Part shown: piece by piece, positions 25,044 through 32,299 of the stretch
How positions within the stretch are numbered: the stretch's first letter is position 1
Layout of the letters: every line of letters begins with the position of its first letter
The notes under the pieces: model-generated
Databases searched by the model: none
The model's input: the letters and a program-made list of their open reading frames with translations, nothing else
Told to the model about the DNA's origin: nothing
Origin: Pseudomonas sp. Irchel s3h14
GTDB lineage: Bacteria; Pseudomonadota; Gammaproteobacteria; Pseudomonadales; Pseudomonadaceae
DNA: 36,735 bases
Assembly: GCF_900187425.1 (NCBI RefSeq)
Contig: NZ_FYDJ01000034.1
Location: 1 to 36,735, forward strand
Direction of reading: 5' to 3'
Position numbers and translations under genes: made by a program

Positions 25044-25784
25044 ATGACCAGTGCAACCTTCCGCTTCTACGAGGAGCTCAACGATTTCCTGCCGGCCGAA
25101 CGGCGGCGGCAGTCCTTCACTTGCGAGTGCGCGCGAGCGGCGACGGTCAAGCACATGATCGAGGCGCTCGGGATACCGCACACGGAGGTCGAGTTGGTGC
25201 TGCTCAACGGCGAGTCGGTGGGCTTGGAGCGGGTGATTTTCGACGGTGACCGGCTGGCGGTGTATCCCAAGTTCGAAGCGCTGGACATCAGCCCGCTGCT
25301 CAAGGTTCGTGCGCAACCTTTACGAGTGCTGCGCTTCGTCGCTGATGCGCACCTTGGCGGGCTGGCCAACCTGCTGCGCATGAGCGGCTTCGACACCCTC
25401 TACGACAATGGCTTCGAGGATGGCGAGATCGCCGAGATCGCTGCGCAGCAAGGACGCATCGTGCTAACCCGTGACCGCGAACTGCTCAAGCGGCGGATCA
25501 TCAGTCACGGCTGTTACGTGCATGCCCTGAAACCGTCGCTGCAGCTGCGCGAGTTGTACGAGCGTCTCGACCTGGCGCGTAGCGCGCGGCCATTCAGCCT
25601 GTGCCTTCATTGCAACCTGCCGCTGCACGAGATCAGCCCGGAACTGGCCCGGTCGCAGGTGCCGCCACGCGTTGGCGCCCTCTATTCGCACTTCCTGCGC
25701 TGCGACGCCTGCCAACGGGTTTACTGGGAGGGTTCGCACTGGCGCGGCATGTGTGCACTGCTGGCACCTCTGCTGTACCGATAG
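25044..25784 (+). CDS. Mut7-C ubiquitin-like/RNase domain protein
   Basis: The 246 residues combine a ubiquitin/ThiS-like domain (about 3-85; ATFRFYEELNDFLP, FDGDRLAVYPKFE) with a Mut7-C RNase domain (about 93-245). The RNase part has PIN-fold acidic residues: D101 in RFVADAHLGGLANLLRMSGF, D127 in GFEDGEIAEIA and D144 in VLTRDRELLKRR. A zinc ribbon is formed by C187/C190 (CLHCN) and C220/C223 (CDACQ). Such fusions occur widely in bacteria; an RNA-cleaving role is predicted, not proved. All expected residues are present. The ribosome site is weak. It is a single gene between the acetyltransferase and a chemotaxis-receptor remnant. Confidence 0.88.
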   Translation: MTSATFRFYEELNDFLPAERRRQSFTCECARAATVKHMIEALGIPHTEVELVLLNGESVGLERVIFDGDRLAVYPKFEALDISPLLKVRAQPLRVLRFVADAHLGGLANLLRMSGFDTLYDNGFEDGEIAEIAAQQGRIVLTRDRELLKRRIISHGCYVHALKPSLQLRELYERLDLARSARPFSLCLHCNLPLHEISPELARSQVPPRVGALYSHFLRCDACQRVYWEGSHWRGMCALLAPLLYR

Positions 25785-25804
25785 CCGAGCGCATCGGACC
25801 GCCT

Positions 25805-25855
25805 CTACGACTTGAAGCGCCCCACCAGCCGATTGATCTCTTCGACCACACTAAA
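25805..25855 (-). pseudogene. Severed 3' end of a chemotaxis receptor gene
   Basis: On the minus strand the bases encode FSVVEEINRLVGRFKS and a stop, the usual last residues of methyl-accepting chemotaxis proteins (..L..LVGRFK.). Upstream sequence in this orientation (above 25855) no longer encodes receptor and leads into the chrB leader. A receptor gene convergent with the Mut7-C gene seems to have been cut at this point. Confidence 0.6.
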
Positions 25856-25969
25856 TAAATCAGTCCCCATTTAATGCATCGCCAAAATCCCAGATTTCAA
25901 GGATGGCTTTCCAAACGCCAAAAACACCGATAACGTAATAAGAATTACAAAATAAATAGCGCTCTCTAC

Positions 25970-26914
25970 ATGAAAAACTGGCTGACACTGATTCTCGCCT
26001 TACCCACGGCGAATGCCACCGAGCGCATGCGAGCCTGGCGTGCTCTGAAAGCCTCAGGTGCGGCGGTTTTGCGCGATGGTGCCTATCTGTTGCCTGATAC
26101 CGGTGTCTGTCGTGAAGCTCTGGCGTCTGTCGAGCGCGACATCCTTTCTATTAATGGCACTGTTTACATCCTGCCCGTGGTCGATCCGGAGGGTGAGCGC
26201 TTTGTCGAGTTATTCGACCGTAGCGATGACTACAGCAAGCTACGCGCAGAGATTGAAGAGTGCCGTGGGCAGCTCAATCCTGAAAACGCAGTGGCCACCA
26301 CCAAGCAAATTCGCAAGCTGCGCAAAAACCATGATCAGCTCACCCATATCGATTATTTTCCAGGTAAGGCCAAGGAGCAGACTGATTCAGCCTTGCAGGA
26401 GCTTGAGACGGCTGTCAGCAGAGCGTTGTCTGCGAATGAACCACATAGCCGCGACGAGCCCATAACGGCACTCAACCGTGGTGATTATCAACGTCGTGTC
26501 TGGGCAACACGTAAGCGCCCGTGGGTTGACCGTCTAGCTTGCGCCTGGTTGATTCGGCGCTTCATTGATCCTCAAGCCCGGATCCTCTGGCTGAATACTC
26601 CACATGACTGTCCGGCAGACGCGCTGGGCTTCGACTTCGATGATGCGACCTTCAGTCATGTCGGCAATCGCGTGACCTTCGAAACCCTGCAAGCCAGTTT
26701 TGAGCTTCAAGAGCCCGGCCTGAACCGCATCGCGGCCTTGGTGCACTACCTCGATATCGGCGGTATTCAGCCTTTGGAGGCTGCCGGCATCGAGCGTGTG
26801 CTGGCAGGACTGCGCGAAACCATTGCCCATGACGACCACTTGCTGGCTGCTGCCAGCGCTATCTTCGACGGACTGCTCGCCGAGTTTGTGAAAGAGGAAC
26901 AACCCAATGAGTAA
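25970..26914 (+). CDS. chrB: Chromate resistance protein ChrB
   Basis: The 314 residues have the two-part layout of ChrB: an N-terminal domain (about 1-125; MKNWLTLILALPTANATERM, GAAVLRDGAYLLP) and a C-terminal ChrB domain (about 172-310). The latter contains WATRKRPWVDRLACAWLIRR, then PQARILWL and FSHVGNRVTFETL. ChrB proteins regulate or support chromate efflux, and some sense chromate. The gene overlaps chrA by 8 bases (ATGAGTAA), so both are made together. The upstream 100 bases are AT-rich and no strong ribosome site is seen. It lies right beside a cut receptor gene, suggesting the pair arrived by insertion. Confidence 0.92.
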   Translation: MKNWLTLILALPTANATERMRAWRALKASGAAVLRDGAYLLPDTGVCREALASVERDILSINGTVYILPVVDPEGERFVELFDRSDDYSKLRAEIEECRGQLNPENAVATTKQIRKLRKNHDQLTHIDYFPGKAKEQTDSALQELETAVSRALSANEPHSRDEPITALNRGDYQRRVWATRKRPWVDRLACAWLIRRFIDPQARILWLNTPHDCPADALGFDFDDATFSHVGNRVTFETLQASFELQEPGLNRIAALVHYLDIGGIQPLEAAGIERVLAGLRETIAHDDHLLAAASAIFDGLLAEFVKEEQPNE

Positions 26915-28265
26915 GGTGTTGCCATCAACGGCTGAAGAGGGTCTATCGAGGCCGGAAGCCATCAGCTTGCGTGAGGCATTCCGGTTCTGGTTGAAGCTCG
27001 GCTTCATCAGTTTCGGCGGGCCAGCAGGACAGATTTCGATCATGCACCAGGAACTGGTGGAACGTCGGCGCTGGATCTCCGAACGACGCTTTCTCCATGC
27101 GCTCAACTATTGCATGTTGCTGCCTGGGCCAGAGGCTCAGCAATTGGCGACCTACATCGGCTGGCTGATGCATCGGACCTGGGGCGGAGTGATCGCCGGA
27201 GTGCTGTTTGTGCTGCCCTCTCTGTTCATCCTCATCGCGTTGTCGTGGATGTACATCGCGTTCGGCGAAGTGCCTGTGGTGGCCGGCCTCTTCTATGGGA
27301 TCAAGCCTGCCGTGACGGCCATCGTGGCGCAGGCGGCACACAGGATCGGCACTCGGGCGCTGAAGAATAATTGGCTGTGGGCGATAGCAGCAGCTTCATT
27401 TACCGCGATCTTCGCGTTCAATGTTCCTTTCCCGCTGATCGTATTGGGGGCAGCGTTAATCGGCTATGTCGGAGGGCGTCTGGCGCCTGAGAAGTTCAGA
27501 ACCGGGGGCCATAGCGCTGCCAAAAAGTCCTTCGGCCCAGCCTTGATCGATGACGACACCCCGTCCCCGGAACATGCCCGGTTCAGCTGGATGAAACTGG
27601 CACTGCTGGCCCTCATCGGCGCAGCGCTGTGGGCGTTGCCGATGGGAGTCCTGACCGCGCTTTTTGGCTGGGAAGGTACCTTGACCCAGATGGGCTGGTT
27701 CTTTACCAAGGCCGCGTTGCTGACTTTTGGCGGAGCCTATGCAGTCCTCCCGTATGTCTATCAAGGTGCGGTCGGTCACTATGGCTGGCTTACCCCGACC
27801 CAGATGATCGACGGTTTGGCACTGGGGGAAACCACACCAGGGCCGCTGATCATGGTGGTGGCCTTCGTCGGCTTTGTTGGAGCGTACGTCTCACAAGTGT
27901 TCGGCGCCGATCATGTATTTCTGGCCGGGGCTGTCGCAGCCACCCTGGTGACATGGTTCACCTTCCTGCCCTCGTTCCTGTTCATCCTCGCCGGTGGCCC
28001 GCTGGTGGAATCGACCCACAACGAACTCAAGTTCACTGCACCGCTTACCGCAATCACAGCGGCGGTGGTTGGAGTGATCCTCAATCTGGCATGTTTCTTC
28101 GGCTATCACGTGCTGTGGCCGAAGGGCTTCAGCGGTAACCTCGACTGGCCCTCTGCACTGATCGCCATTTTGGCGGCAATTGCCTTGTTCCGCTTCAAAC
28201 GGGGCGTCATTCAGGTGCTGATGGCTTGCGCGCTTGTCGGCTTGGCGGTGCATCTGCTGCGCTAA
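26907..28265 (+). CDS. chrA: Chromate efflux transporter ChrA (long form)
   Basis: The 452-residue membrane protein consists of two homologous CHR halves. The first starts FWLKLGFISFGGPAGQISIM, with the family motif FGGPAGQI, then LPGPEAQQLATYIGW. The second has FFTKAALLTFGGAYAVLPYV and GLALGETTPGPLIMVVAFVG. These pairs (FGG..., PGP...) are the diagnostic CHR motifs. The protein pumps chromate out across the inner membrane and belongs to the long-chain group (about 400-450 residues). It overlaps chrB by 8 bases and is followed by a strong terminator, so chrBA is a complete operon. Confidence 0.95.
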   Translation: MSKVLPSTAEEGLSRPEAISLREAFRFWLKLGFISFGGPAGQISIMHQELVERRRWISERRFLHALNYCMLLPGPEAQQLATYIGWLMHRTWGGVIAGVLFVLPSLFILIALSWMYIAFGEVPVVAGLFYGIKPAVTAIVAQAAHRIGTRALKNNWLWAIAAASFTAIFAFNVPFPLIVLGAALIGYVGGRLAPEKFRTGGHSAAKKSFGPALIDDDTPSPEHARFSWMKLALLALIGAALWALPMGVLTALFGWEGTLTQMGWFFTKAALLTFGGAYAVLPYVYQGAVGHYGWLTPTQMIDGLALGETTPGPLIMVVAFVGFVGAYVSQVFGADHVFLAGAVAATLVTWFTFLPSFLFILAGGPLVESTHNELKFTAPLTAITAAVVGVILNLACFFGYHVLWPKGFSGNLDWPSALIAILAAIALFRFKRGVIQVLMACALVGLAVHLLR

Positions 28266-28315
28266 GAGAAGATGTGATCGGTCGACGTTTACGGACTCAA
28301 GCAGCGGAACAAACG

Positions 28316-28345
28316 AAAACGGGCGCCTTGTCGGGCGCCCGTTTT
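28316..28345 (+). terminator. Rho-independent terminator of chrBA
   Basis: A perfect 12-bp stem (AAAACGGGCGCC with GGCGCCCGTTTT) with a 6-base loop is followed by GTTTG. It lies 51 bases after chrA. Confidence 0.92.
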
Positions 28346-28481
28346 GTTTGGGGTTACGTGCTGCGGGTTTTGGTCGCTTGCAACCTTTTCACCCACTGCT
28401 GAACGATGCAGACCATCGCAGCCAGCAGCTAAGCTTTATCAGGAGGCCTTCGCGAAACCCGGAAAAGTCAGGAGGCAAACA

Positions 28482-28619
28482 ATGAGCAAACAACCTCAAC
28501 CCCGGAGCCGCTCCAACCCCCAACCCAGATCTCGCCCGGTAGTGCCTGCCCTGCCCGGTAAGACAGGCACCCAGTCCGGGGACTTGCGCGGTAACTACCC
28601 ACCGAAGAAGTCCAATTGA
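28482..28619 (+). CDS. Small basic Pro/Arg/Ser-rich protein (45 residues)
   Basis: ATG 28482 follows CAGGAGGCAAACA, an ideal ribosome site. The product opens MSKQPQPRSRSNPQPRSRPV and ends GNYPPKKSN. It is strongly basic and probably disordered, with a repeated QPRSR unit. No family was recognised. The strong ribosome site and repeat pattern argue for a real gene. It could bind nucleic acid. It converges with the glycine-rich gene, with a hairpin between. Confidence 0.6.
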   Translation: MSKQPQPRSRSNPQPRSRPVVPALPGKTGTQSGDLRGNYPPKKSN

Positions 28620-28666
28620 GCTCAAGCGTGCGGCAAACTTTGCAGTTGAGTCTGTTGGACTTTCCC

Positions 28667-28698
28667 ATCAGCCCTTATGGCTGATCAGTGCGATTTTT
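28667..28698 (+). terminator. Hairpin between the small basic gene and the glycine-rich gene
   Basis: ATCAGCC and GGCTGAT pair around CTTAT, with TTTTTT eight bases later on the plus strand. It touches the stop codon of the convergent minus-strand gene. Confidence 0.5.
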
Positions 28699-29215
28699 TC
28701 GATACCGAAGTCCCGGCTTTGCTCAACCCTTTCGTGTTGTGATCGCCTGGCGTCGAGGTCGAGATTGCACTGGCTTTGCTCACGCCGCGAGTGTCTTTGG
28801 AATTGGCGATACCTGAAGTCGTTTGGCCATGACCGCGATCACTATTGCTATCTCTGCCGTAGTGGTTTCCGCTTTCACCACGGTCGCGAACAGCCTTGCC
28901 GGCATGATCGCTGCTCAGTCCATTGCCGCGGCCGTTACTGTCAGAGTTGCCGGAGTGACCTGAACCGCTGTGACCGCCGCCTGTACCGCCGCCGTGGCCA
29001 CCGCCATTCCCGCCTCCGTTTCCGCCCCCATTACCACCACCGTTACCGCCGCCACCGCCGTTACCGCCGCCGCCACCACCACCACCACCACCACCACCAC
29101 CGTCTTTCGCATAGGCGGAGTTCATAATGGACAGGTCAGCAGGGAGTAATGGGGCGGCCGCCAGCATCAGGGCGCAGGACATTACAGCAATGAGACTCTT
29201 ATTCTTTAAAAGCAT
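28685..29215 (-). CDS. Secreted glycine-rich low-complexity protein
   Basis: From ATG 29215 (GGAAG upstream) the product has 176 residues. A signal peptide (SLIAVMSCALMLAAAPLLPA) is followed by a run of 14 Gly, then repeated GGGN/GGGH units. The tail is a hydrophilic Ser/Asn/Asp/His-rich segment (SGHSGNSDSNGRGNG, DRGESGNHYGRDSNSDRGHG). It should be exported and disordered; a cell-surface or matrix role is possible but unproved. The polyglycine run is coded by a near-perfect CCA/GGT triplet array, so length changes by slippage are likely. The opposite strand shows a His/Arg-rich open frame that is only its shadow. Confidence 0.75.
   Translation of the reverse strand: MLLKNKSLIAVMSCALMLAAAPLLPADLSIMNSAYAKDGGGGGGGGGGGGGNGGGGGNGGGNGGGNGGGNGGGHGGGTGGGHSGSGHSGNSDSNGRGNGLSSDHAGKAVRDRGESGNHYGRDSNSDRGHGQTTSGIANSKDTRGVSKASAISTSTPGDHNTKGLSKAGTSVSKKSH
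29073..29101. repeat. CCA trinucleotide microsatellite (polyglycine codons)
   Basis: About nine CCA units in a row encode the longest glycine run of the minus-strand gene. Gain or loss of units would keep the frame and change only the Gly number. Confidence 0.85.
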
Positions 29216-29303
29216 GATGGCTTCCATAGGTTGATATCGCGAATCTTATGACGCTTTAAGCCCCAGACAGTTCAAGTCCTGCGACCGACGGATGCTGCCA
29301 GCG

Positions 29304-29987
29304 CTAGCGTGCCGCGCTCCGGGTACCCGCGAACGCGCTCGTGCCAAGCCAGCGCCACAAACTTTCCGCATCCTTCACCGCGCCATCTACGCGCAGCTCT
29401 CGCGACTGCAGAACCTCCCGCGGTGTGCGGTCGCCCGCCCACACCTCGGTCAACGCGCGCACGCTGGAGTCCACGACGAGCGTCAGTTCGCGGCCGGGAT
29501 CGTCGCGACACAGATCTGCCACGCCCTGTTCAACCACGAGCCACCACGCTTGCTCGCCGGGTCGCGCGTCGCGGAACTTGAACTGGATGACCACCGGTCG
29601 GGACGGGAATGTCTCAACGCGCACGAACCGGCGAACGTCCCACATGAGCAGCCCCGCGTCGAGTTCGTCATCGCGAAGGCGACTGCCGATCCAGCGCGCG
29701 CCCCAATGCCCTAGCGCCATGATGATGGGGCGCAGCTCCTCGCCCGCCTCGGTCAGGCTGTACTCCCAGACTTTGCCGGTGGCCGTGCGGTGCACGACGC
29801 CGATTTCTTCCAAATGGCGCAGCCGCTGTGCCAGCAGGTTGGTGGACATCCGGGGCACGCCGCGGTGCAGTTCATTGAAGCGCTTGCTGCCGCACAGCAA
29901 CTCGCGCACGACCAAGGGTGTCCAGCGCTCGCACAGGGCTTCAGCGCCGCGCGCGACCGTGCAGAACTGACCGTAGCTTTCGTCCAT
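29304..29987 (-). CDS. HxlR-type winged-helix transcriptional regulator with C-terminal extension
   Basis: From ATG 29987 (GGAGCCAAGGCA upstream) the protein has 227 residues. Residues about 9-100 are an HxlR domain: FCTVARGAEALCERWTPLVV, RFNELHRGVPRMSTNLLAQR, LRHLEEIGVVHRT and WEYSLTEAGEELRPII. A C-terminal domain (about 120-215; QFKFRDARPGEQAWWLVVEQ, RELTLVVDSSVRAL) resembles the SCP2-like ligand part found in long HxlR proteins. It is transcribed away from the nitrilase gene with about 100 bases between starts, so it probably controls that gene and itself. The effector is unknown. Confidence 0.87.
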   Translation of the reverse strand: MDESYGQFCTVARGAEALCERWTPLVVRELLCGSKRFNELHRGVPRMSTNLLAQRLRHLEEIGVVHRTATGKVWEYSLTEAGEELRPIIMALGHWGARWIGSRLRDDELDAGLLMWDVRRFVRVETFPSRPVVIQFKFRDARPGEQAWWLVVEQGVADLCRDDPGRELTLVVDSSVRALTEVWAGDRTPREVLQSRELRVDGAVKDAESLWRWLGTSAFAGTRSAAR

Positions 29988-30090
29988 TGCCTTGGCTCCG
30001 CAATTACAACGCTTCAGATTCTGAACTAGCCCCGCCACTTCACCACGCGCACGCTGAAACCTCGAAAGCCAAATACCAAAGGAGCACGCC

Positions 30091-31032
30091 ATGACCAAGG
30101 TAGCCATCATTCAGCGCCCGCCCGTACTGCTGGATCGCAGCGCGACGATCGCCCGGGCCGTGCAATCGGTCGCCGAGGCAGCGACGGCGGGAGCCTCGCT
30201 GATCGTTTTACCCGAACAGTTCATTCCAGGTTACCCGTCATGGATCTGGCGGCTGGCGGCGGGAAGGGACGGGGCTTTAATGGGCCAGTTGCATGCGCGG
30301 CTGCTGGCCAACGCCGTCGATATTGCGAACGGTGACCTGAACGAATTGTGCGAGGCCGCCAGAGTTCACGCCGTGACGATCGTGTGCGGCATCAATGAAT
30401 GCGACCGGCGCCATGGCGGCGGCACGCTCTATAACAGCGTAGTCGTAATCGGCGCGAACGGCGAAGTGCTCAACCGCCACCGCAAGCTGATGCCAACCAA
30501 TCCCGAGCGCATGGTGCATGGCTTCGGTGATGCAAGCGGGTTGCGCACGGTCGATACACCGGTCGGCCGTGTTGGCACACTCATCTGCTGGGAAAGCTAC
30601 ATGCCGCTGGCACGCTATTCACTGTATGCCCAAGGGGTGGAGATCTACATCGCACCCACGTATGACAGTGGCGATGGCTGGATCAGCACGATGCGCCACA
30701 TTGCACTCGAAGGCCGCTGTTGGGTGCTTGGCAGCGGCACCTTGCTGCGCGGCAGCGACATTCCCGATGACTTTCCGGCTCGCATGCAACTGTTTCCCGA
30801 TCCGCAAGAGTGGATCAACGACGGCGACTCGGTGGTGGTCAACCCTCAAGGCCGGATCACAGCCGGTCCATTACACCGAGAGGCAGGCATTCTGTATGCG
30901 GACATCGACGTCTCACTTGTGGCGCCAGCGCGGCGGACGCTCGACGTCACCGGACACTATGCGCGCCCTGACATTTTCGAACTGCAGGTGCGGCGCACGC
31001 CTGCTACTGCGGTGCACTACATTGACGAATGA
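30091..31032 (+). CDS. Nitrilase-family carbon-nitrogen hydrolase
   Basis: The 313 residues show the Glu-Lys-Cys triad of the nitrilase superfamily: E42 (LIVLPEQFIPGYPSW), K132 (NRHRKLMPTNPERM) and C166 (GTLICWESYMPLARYSLY). The CWE context and EQFIPGYPSW are those of true nitrilases or cyanide-type hydrolases that turn nitriles into acids plus ammonia. The length is slightly shorter than typical plant-type nitrilases (about 330-350). AAAGGAGCACGCC precedes the start. A Gfa-family gene follows after 43 bases in the same direction. The regulator upstream is divergent. The substrate cannot be told from sequence. Confidence 0.92.
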   Translation: MTKVAIIQRPPVLLDRSATIARAVQSVAEAATAGASLIVLPEQFIPGYPSWIWRLAAGRDGALMGQLHARLLANAVDIANGDLNELCEAARVHAVTIVCGINECDRRHGGGTLYNSVVVIGANGEVLNRHRKLMPTNPERMVHGFGDASGLRTVDTPVGRVGTLICWESYMPLARYSLYAQGVEIYIAPTYDSGDGWISTMRHIALEGRCWVLGSGTLLRGSDIPDDFPARMQLFPDPQEWINDGDSVVVNPQGRITAGPLHREAGILYADIDVSLVAPARRTLDVTGHYARPDIFELQVRRTPATAVHYIDE

Positions 31033-31075
31033 CGTCCGGTGGTATCCGCCTGACAATTGATCAAGGAGTCATGCC

Positions 31076-31510
31076 ATGAGCATTGAACGGTCTTACAAAG
31101 GCAGTTGTTTTTGCGGCGCAGTCGAGTTCACCGTCAGCGGCGAGCCGGTCGGAATGGGCTATTGCCATTGCGAGTCGTGTCGGCATTGGTCAGCAGGGCC
31201 GGTCAATGCCTTCACGCTGTGGAAACCCGAGGCGGTGCAAGTGACTCGGGGTGCTGACAACATCGGTACCTACAACAAGACACCGCAGAGTTACCGCAAG
31301 TGGTGCAAGACGTGCGGCGGGCACATCTTCACTGAGCACCCGGGGATGGGACTGATCGATGTGTATGCCGCGGTCATCCCGGATCTTGCGTATTCACCAG
31401 GCGTTCACGTCCACTATCAGGAGACCGTGCTGCGCATCAAAGATGGATTGCCCAAGCTGAAGGATGTCCCCAACGAACTAGGGGGATCGGGTATCAGCGT
31501 GGACGAATAG
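31076..31510 (+). CDS. Gfa-family zinc protein (glutathione-dependent formaldehyde-activating enzyme-like)
   Basis: The 144 residues hold the zinc-binding cysteines of the Gfa fold: C11/C13 (GSCFCGAVEFTV), C30/C32/C35 (GYCHCESCRHWS) and C77/C80 (KWCKTCGGHIF). Family members bind zinc and some link formaldehyde or other S-adducts to glutathione; most are uncharacterised. AAGGAGTCATGCC precedes the start. Placement directly after the nitrilase suggests handling of an aldehyde released with, or related to, the nitrile (hydroxynitriles release aldehyde plus cyanide). That link is inferred. Confidence 0.9.
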   Translation: MSIERSYKGSCFCGAVEFTVSGEPVGMGYCHCESCRHWSAGPVNAFTLWKPEAVQVTRGADNIGTYNKTPQSYRKWCKTCGGHIFTEHPGMGLIDVYAAVIPDLAYSPGVHVHYQETVLRIKDGLPKLKDVPNELGGSGISVDE

Positions 31511-31537
31511 CGCTGGTTGCGCCGGTTGCCACCTTCA

Positions 31538-31562
31538 AATGGGCATATGGATCATGCCCATT
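31538..31562. terminator. Hairpin between convergent Gfa and CigR-like genes
   Basis: A perfect 9-bp stem (AATGGGCAT with ATGCCCATT) with a 7-base loop covers the CigR-like stop codon. There is no T-run on either side. It may serve both transcripts. Confidence 0.5.
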
Positions 31563-32031
31563 AATCAAAAGCACCGTTGAGTACTTCGTAGATGAGCCCG
31601 GTTGCCAGCGCGACCAATATCAAGTCGGTGCCAACTTGCTGCCATTCATACCCATCATAATGAGGCAGCCTGCCGATCAACCGGCCGTCCAGTTTTTTGG
31701 CAATCCCGGGTGGAAGCGGCTTACCTCGCGCGAGGTTCTTTTGAATGCCGGGTGGCAATGCAGGTCCGGGGCTCCAGTAGTCCCGATACCCACCAATAAT
31801 TCCAAGAACGCTTCCGTGATTGATGCTTGGGCCATTATCCCAATCGCCGCCTCCGGAATTTTTGCCCTTGCCTCCCTGACTTCCCTGGTTGCCATGAACC
31901 TGGCTGTTTTGCGGATTTCCCTTGCCGTTTCCCTGGCCCTTTCCATTACCAGGATCGGCCAATGCAGTCACTGAACCGGAAACCAGCGCAAGGCATGTAA
32001 TAGCTGCAATCAATGAGCGAGATCTGAGCAT
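31561..32031 (-). CDS. CigR-family (RcnB-like) secreted protein
   Basis: The 156-residue product has a signal peptide (LIAAITCLALVSGSVTALA). A Gly/Asn/Lys-rich low-complexity linker follows (GNGKGQGNGKGNPQNS). The conserved C-terminal part has LPPGIQKNLARGKPLPPGIA, then KKLDGRLIGRLPHYDGYEW and a hydrophobic end (LILVALATGLIYEVLNG). This C-terminal pattern is that of the CigR family named after a Salmonella anti-virulence regulator. In Pseudomonas the role is unknown. ATG 32031 has AAGGAACGACTC upstream. It is divergent from the receptor gene. Confidence 0.82.
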   Translation of the reverse strand: MLRSRSLIAAITCLALVSGSVTALADPGNGKGQGNGKGNPQNSQVHGNQGSQGGKGKNSGGGDWDNGPSINHGSVLGIIGGYRDYWSPGPALPPGIQKNLARGKPLPPGIAKKLDGRLIGRLPHYDGYEWQQVGTDLILVALATGLIYEVLNGAFD

Positions 32032-32299
32032 GAGTCGTTCCTTCAGCGTGGCGGGACATCTCTCTGTAATTTAGACGCTATCGGTGATGTGGGTTCCATT
32101 TCCTCACATCGACACTCTAGCCCCACTGCGCGTCACTTCAGCATTACTTGCCTCTATTTCTGACATTGTTTCCCGCGTTCACCGTCGAACACGGGAGGTG
32201 TGATGGCAAACGGCTACTCTCTTCACGGTTTCTCATGTATGCCCCGACATGCCGGAATGACCTGCCTTATTCCGGCTCAATTACATGGAGTAAAAGTGA

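Noticed and set aside
28765..29127. Plus-strand frame rich in His and Arg (long HHHH run)
   Set aside because: It is the antisense shadow of the glycine-rich secreted protein, whose signal peptide and ribosome site are clear on the other strand.
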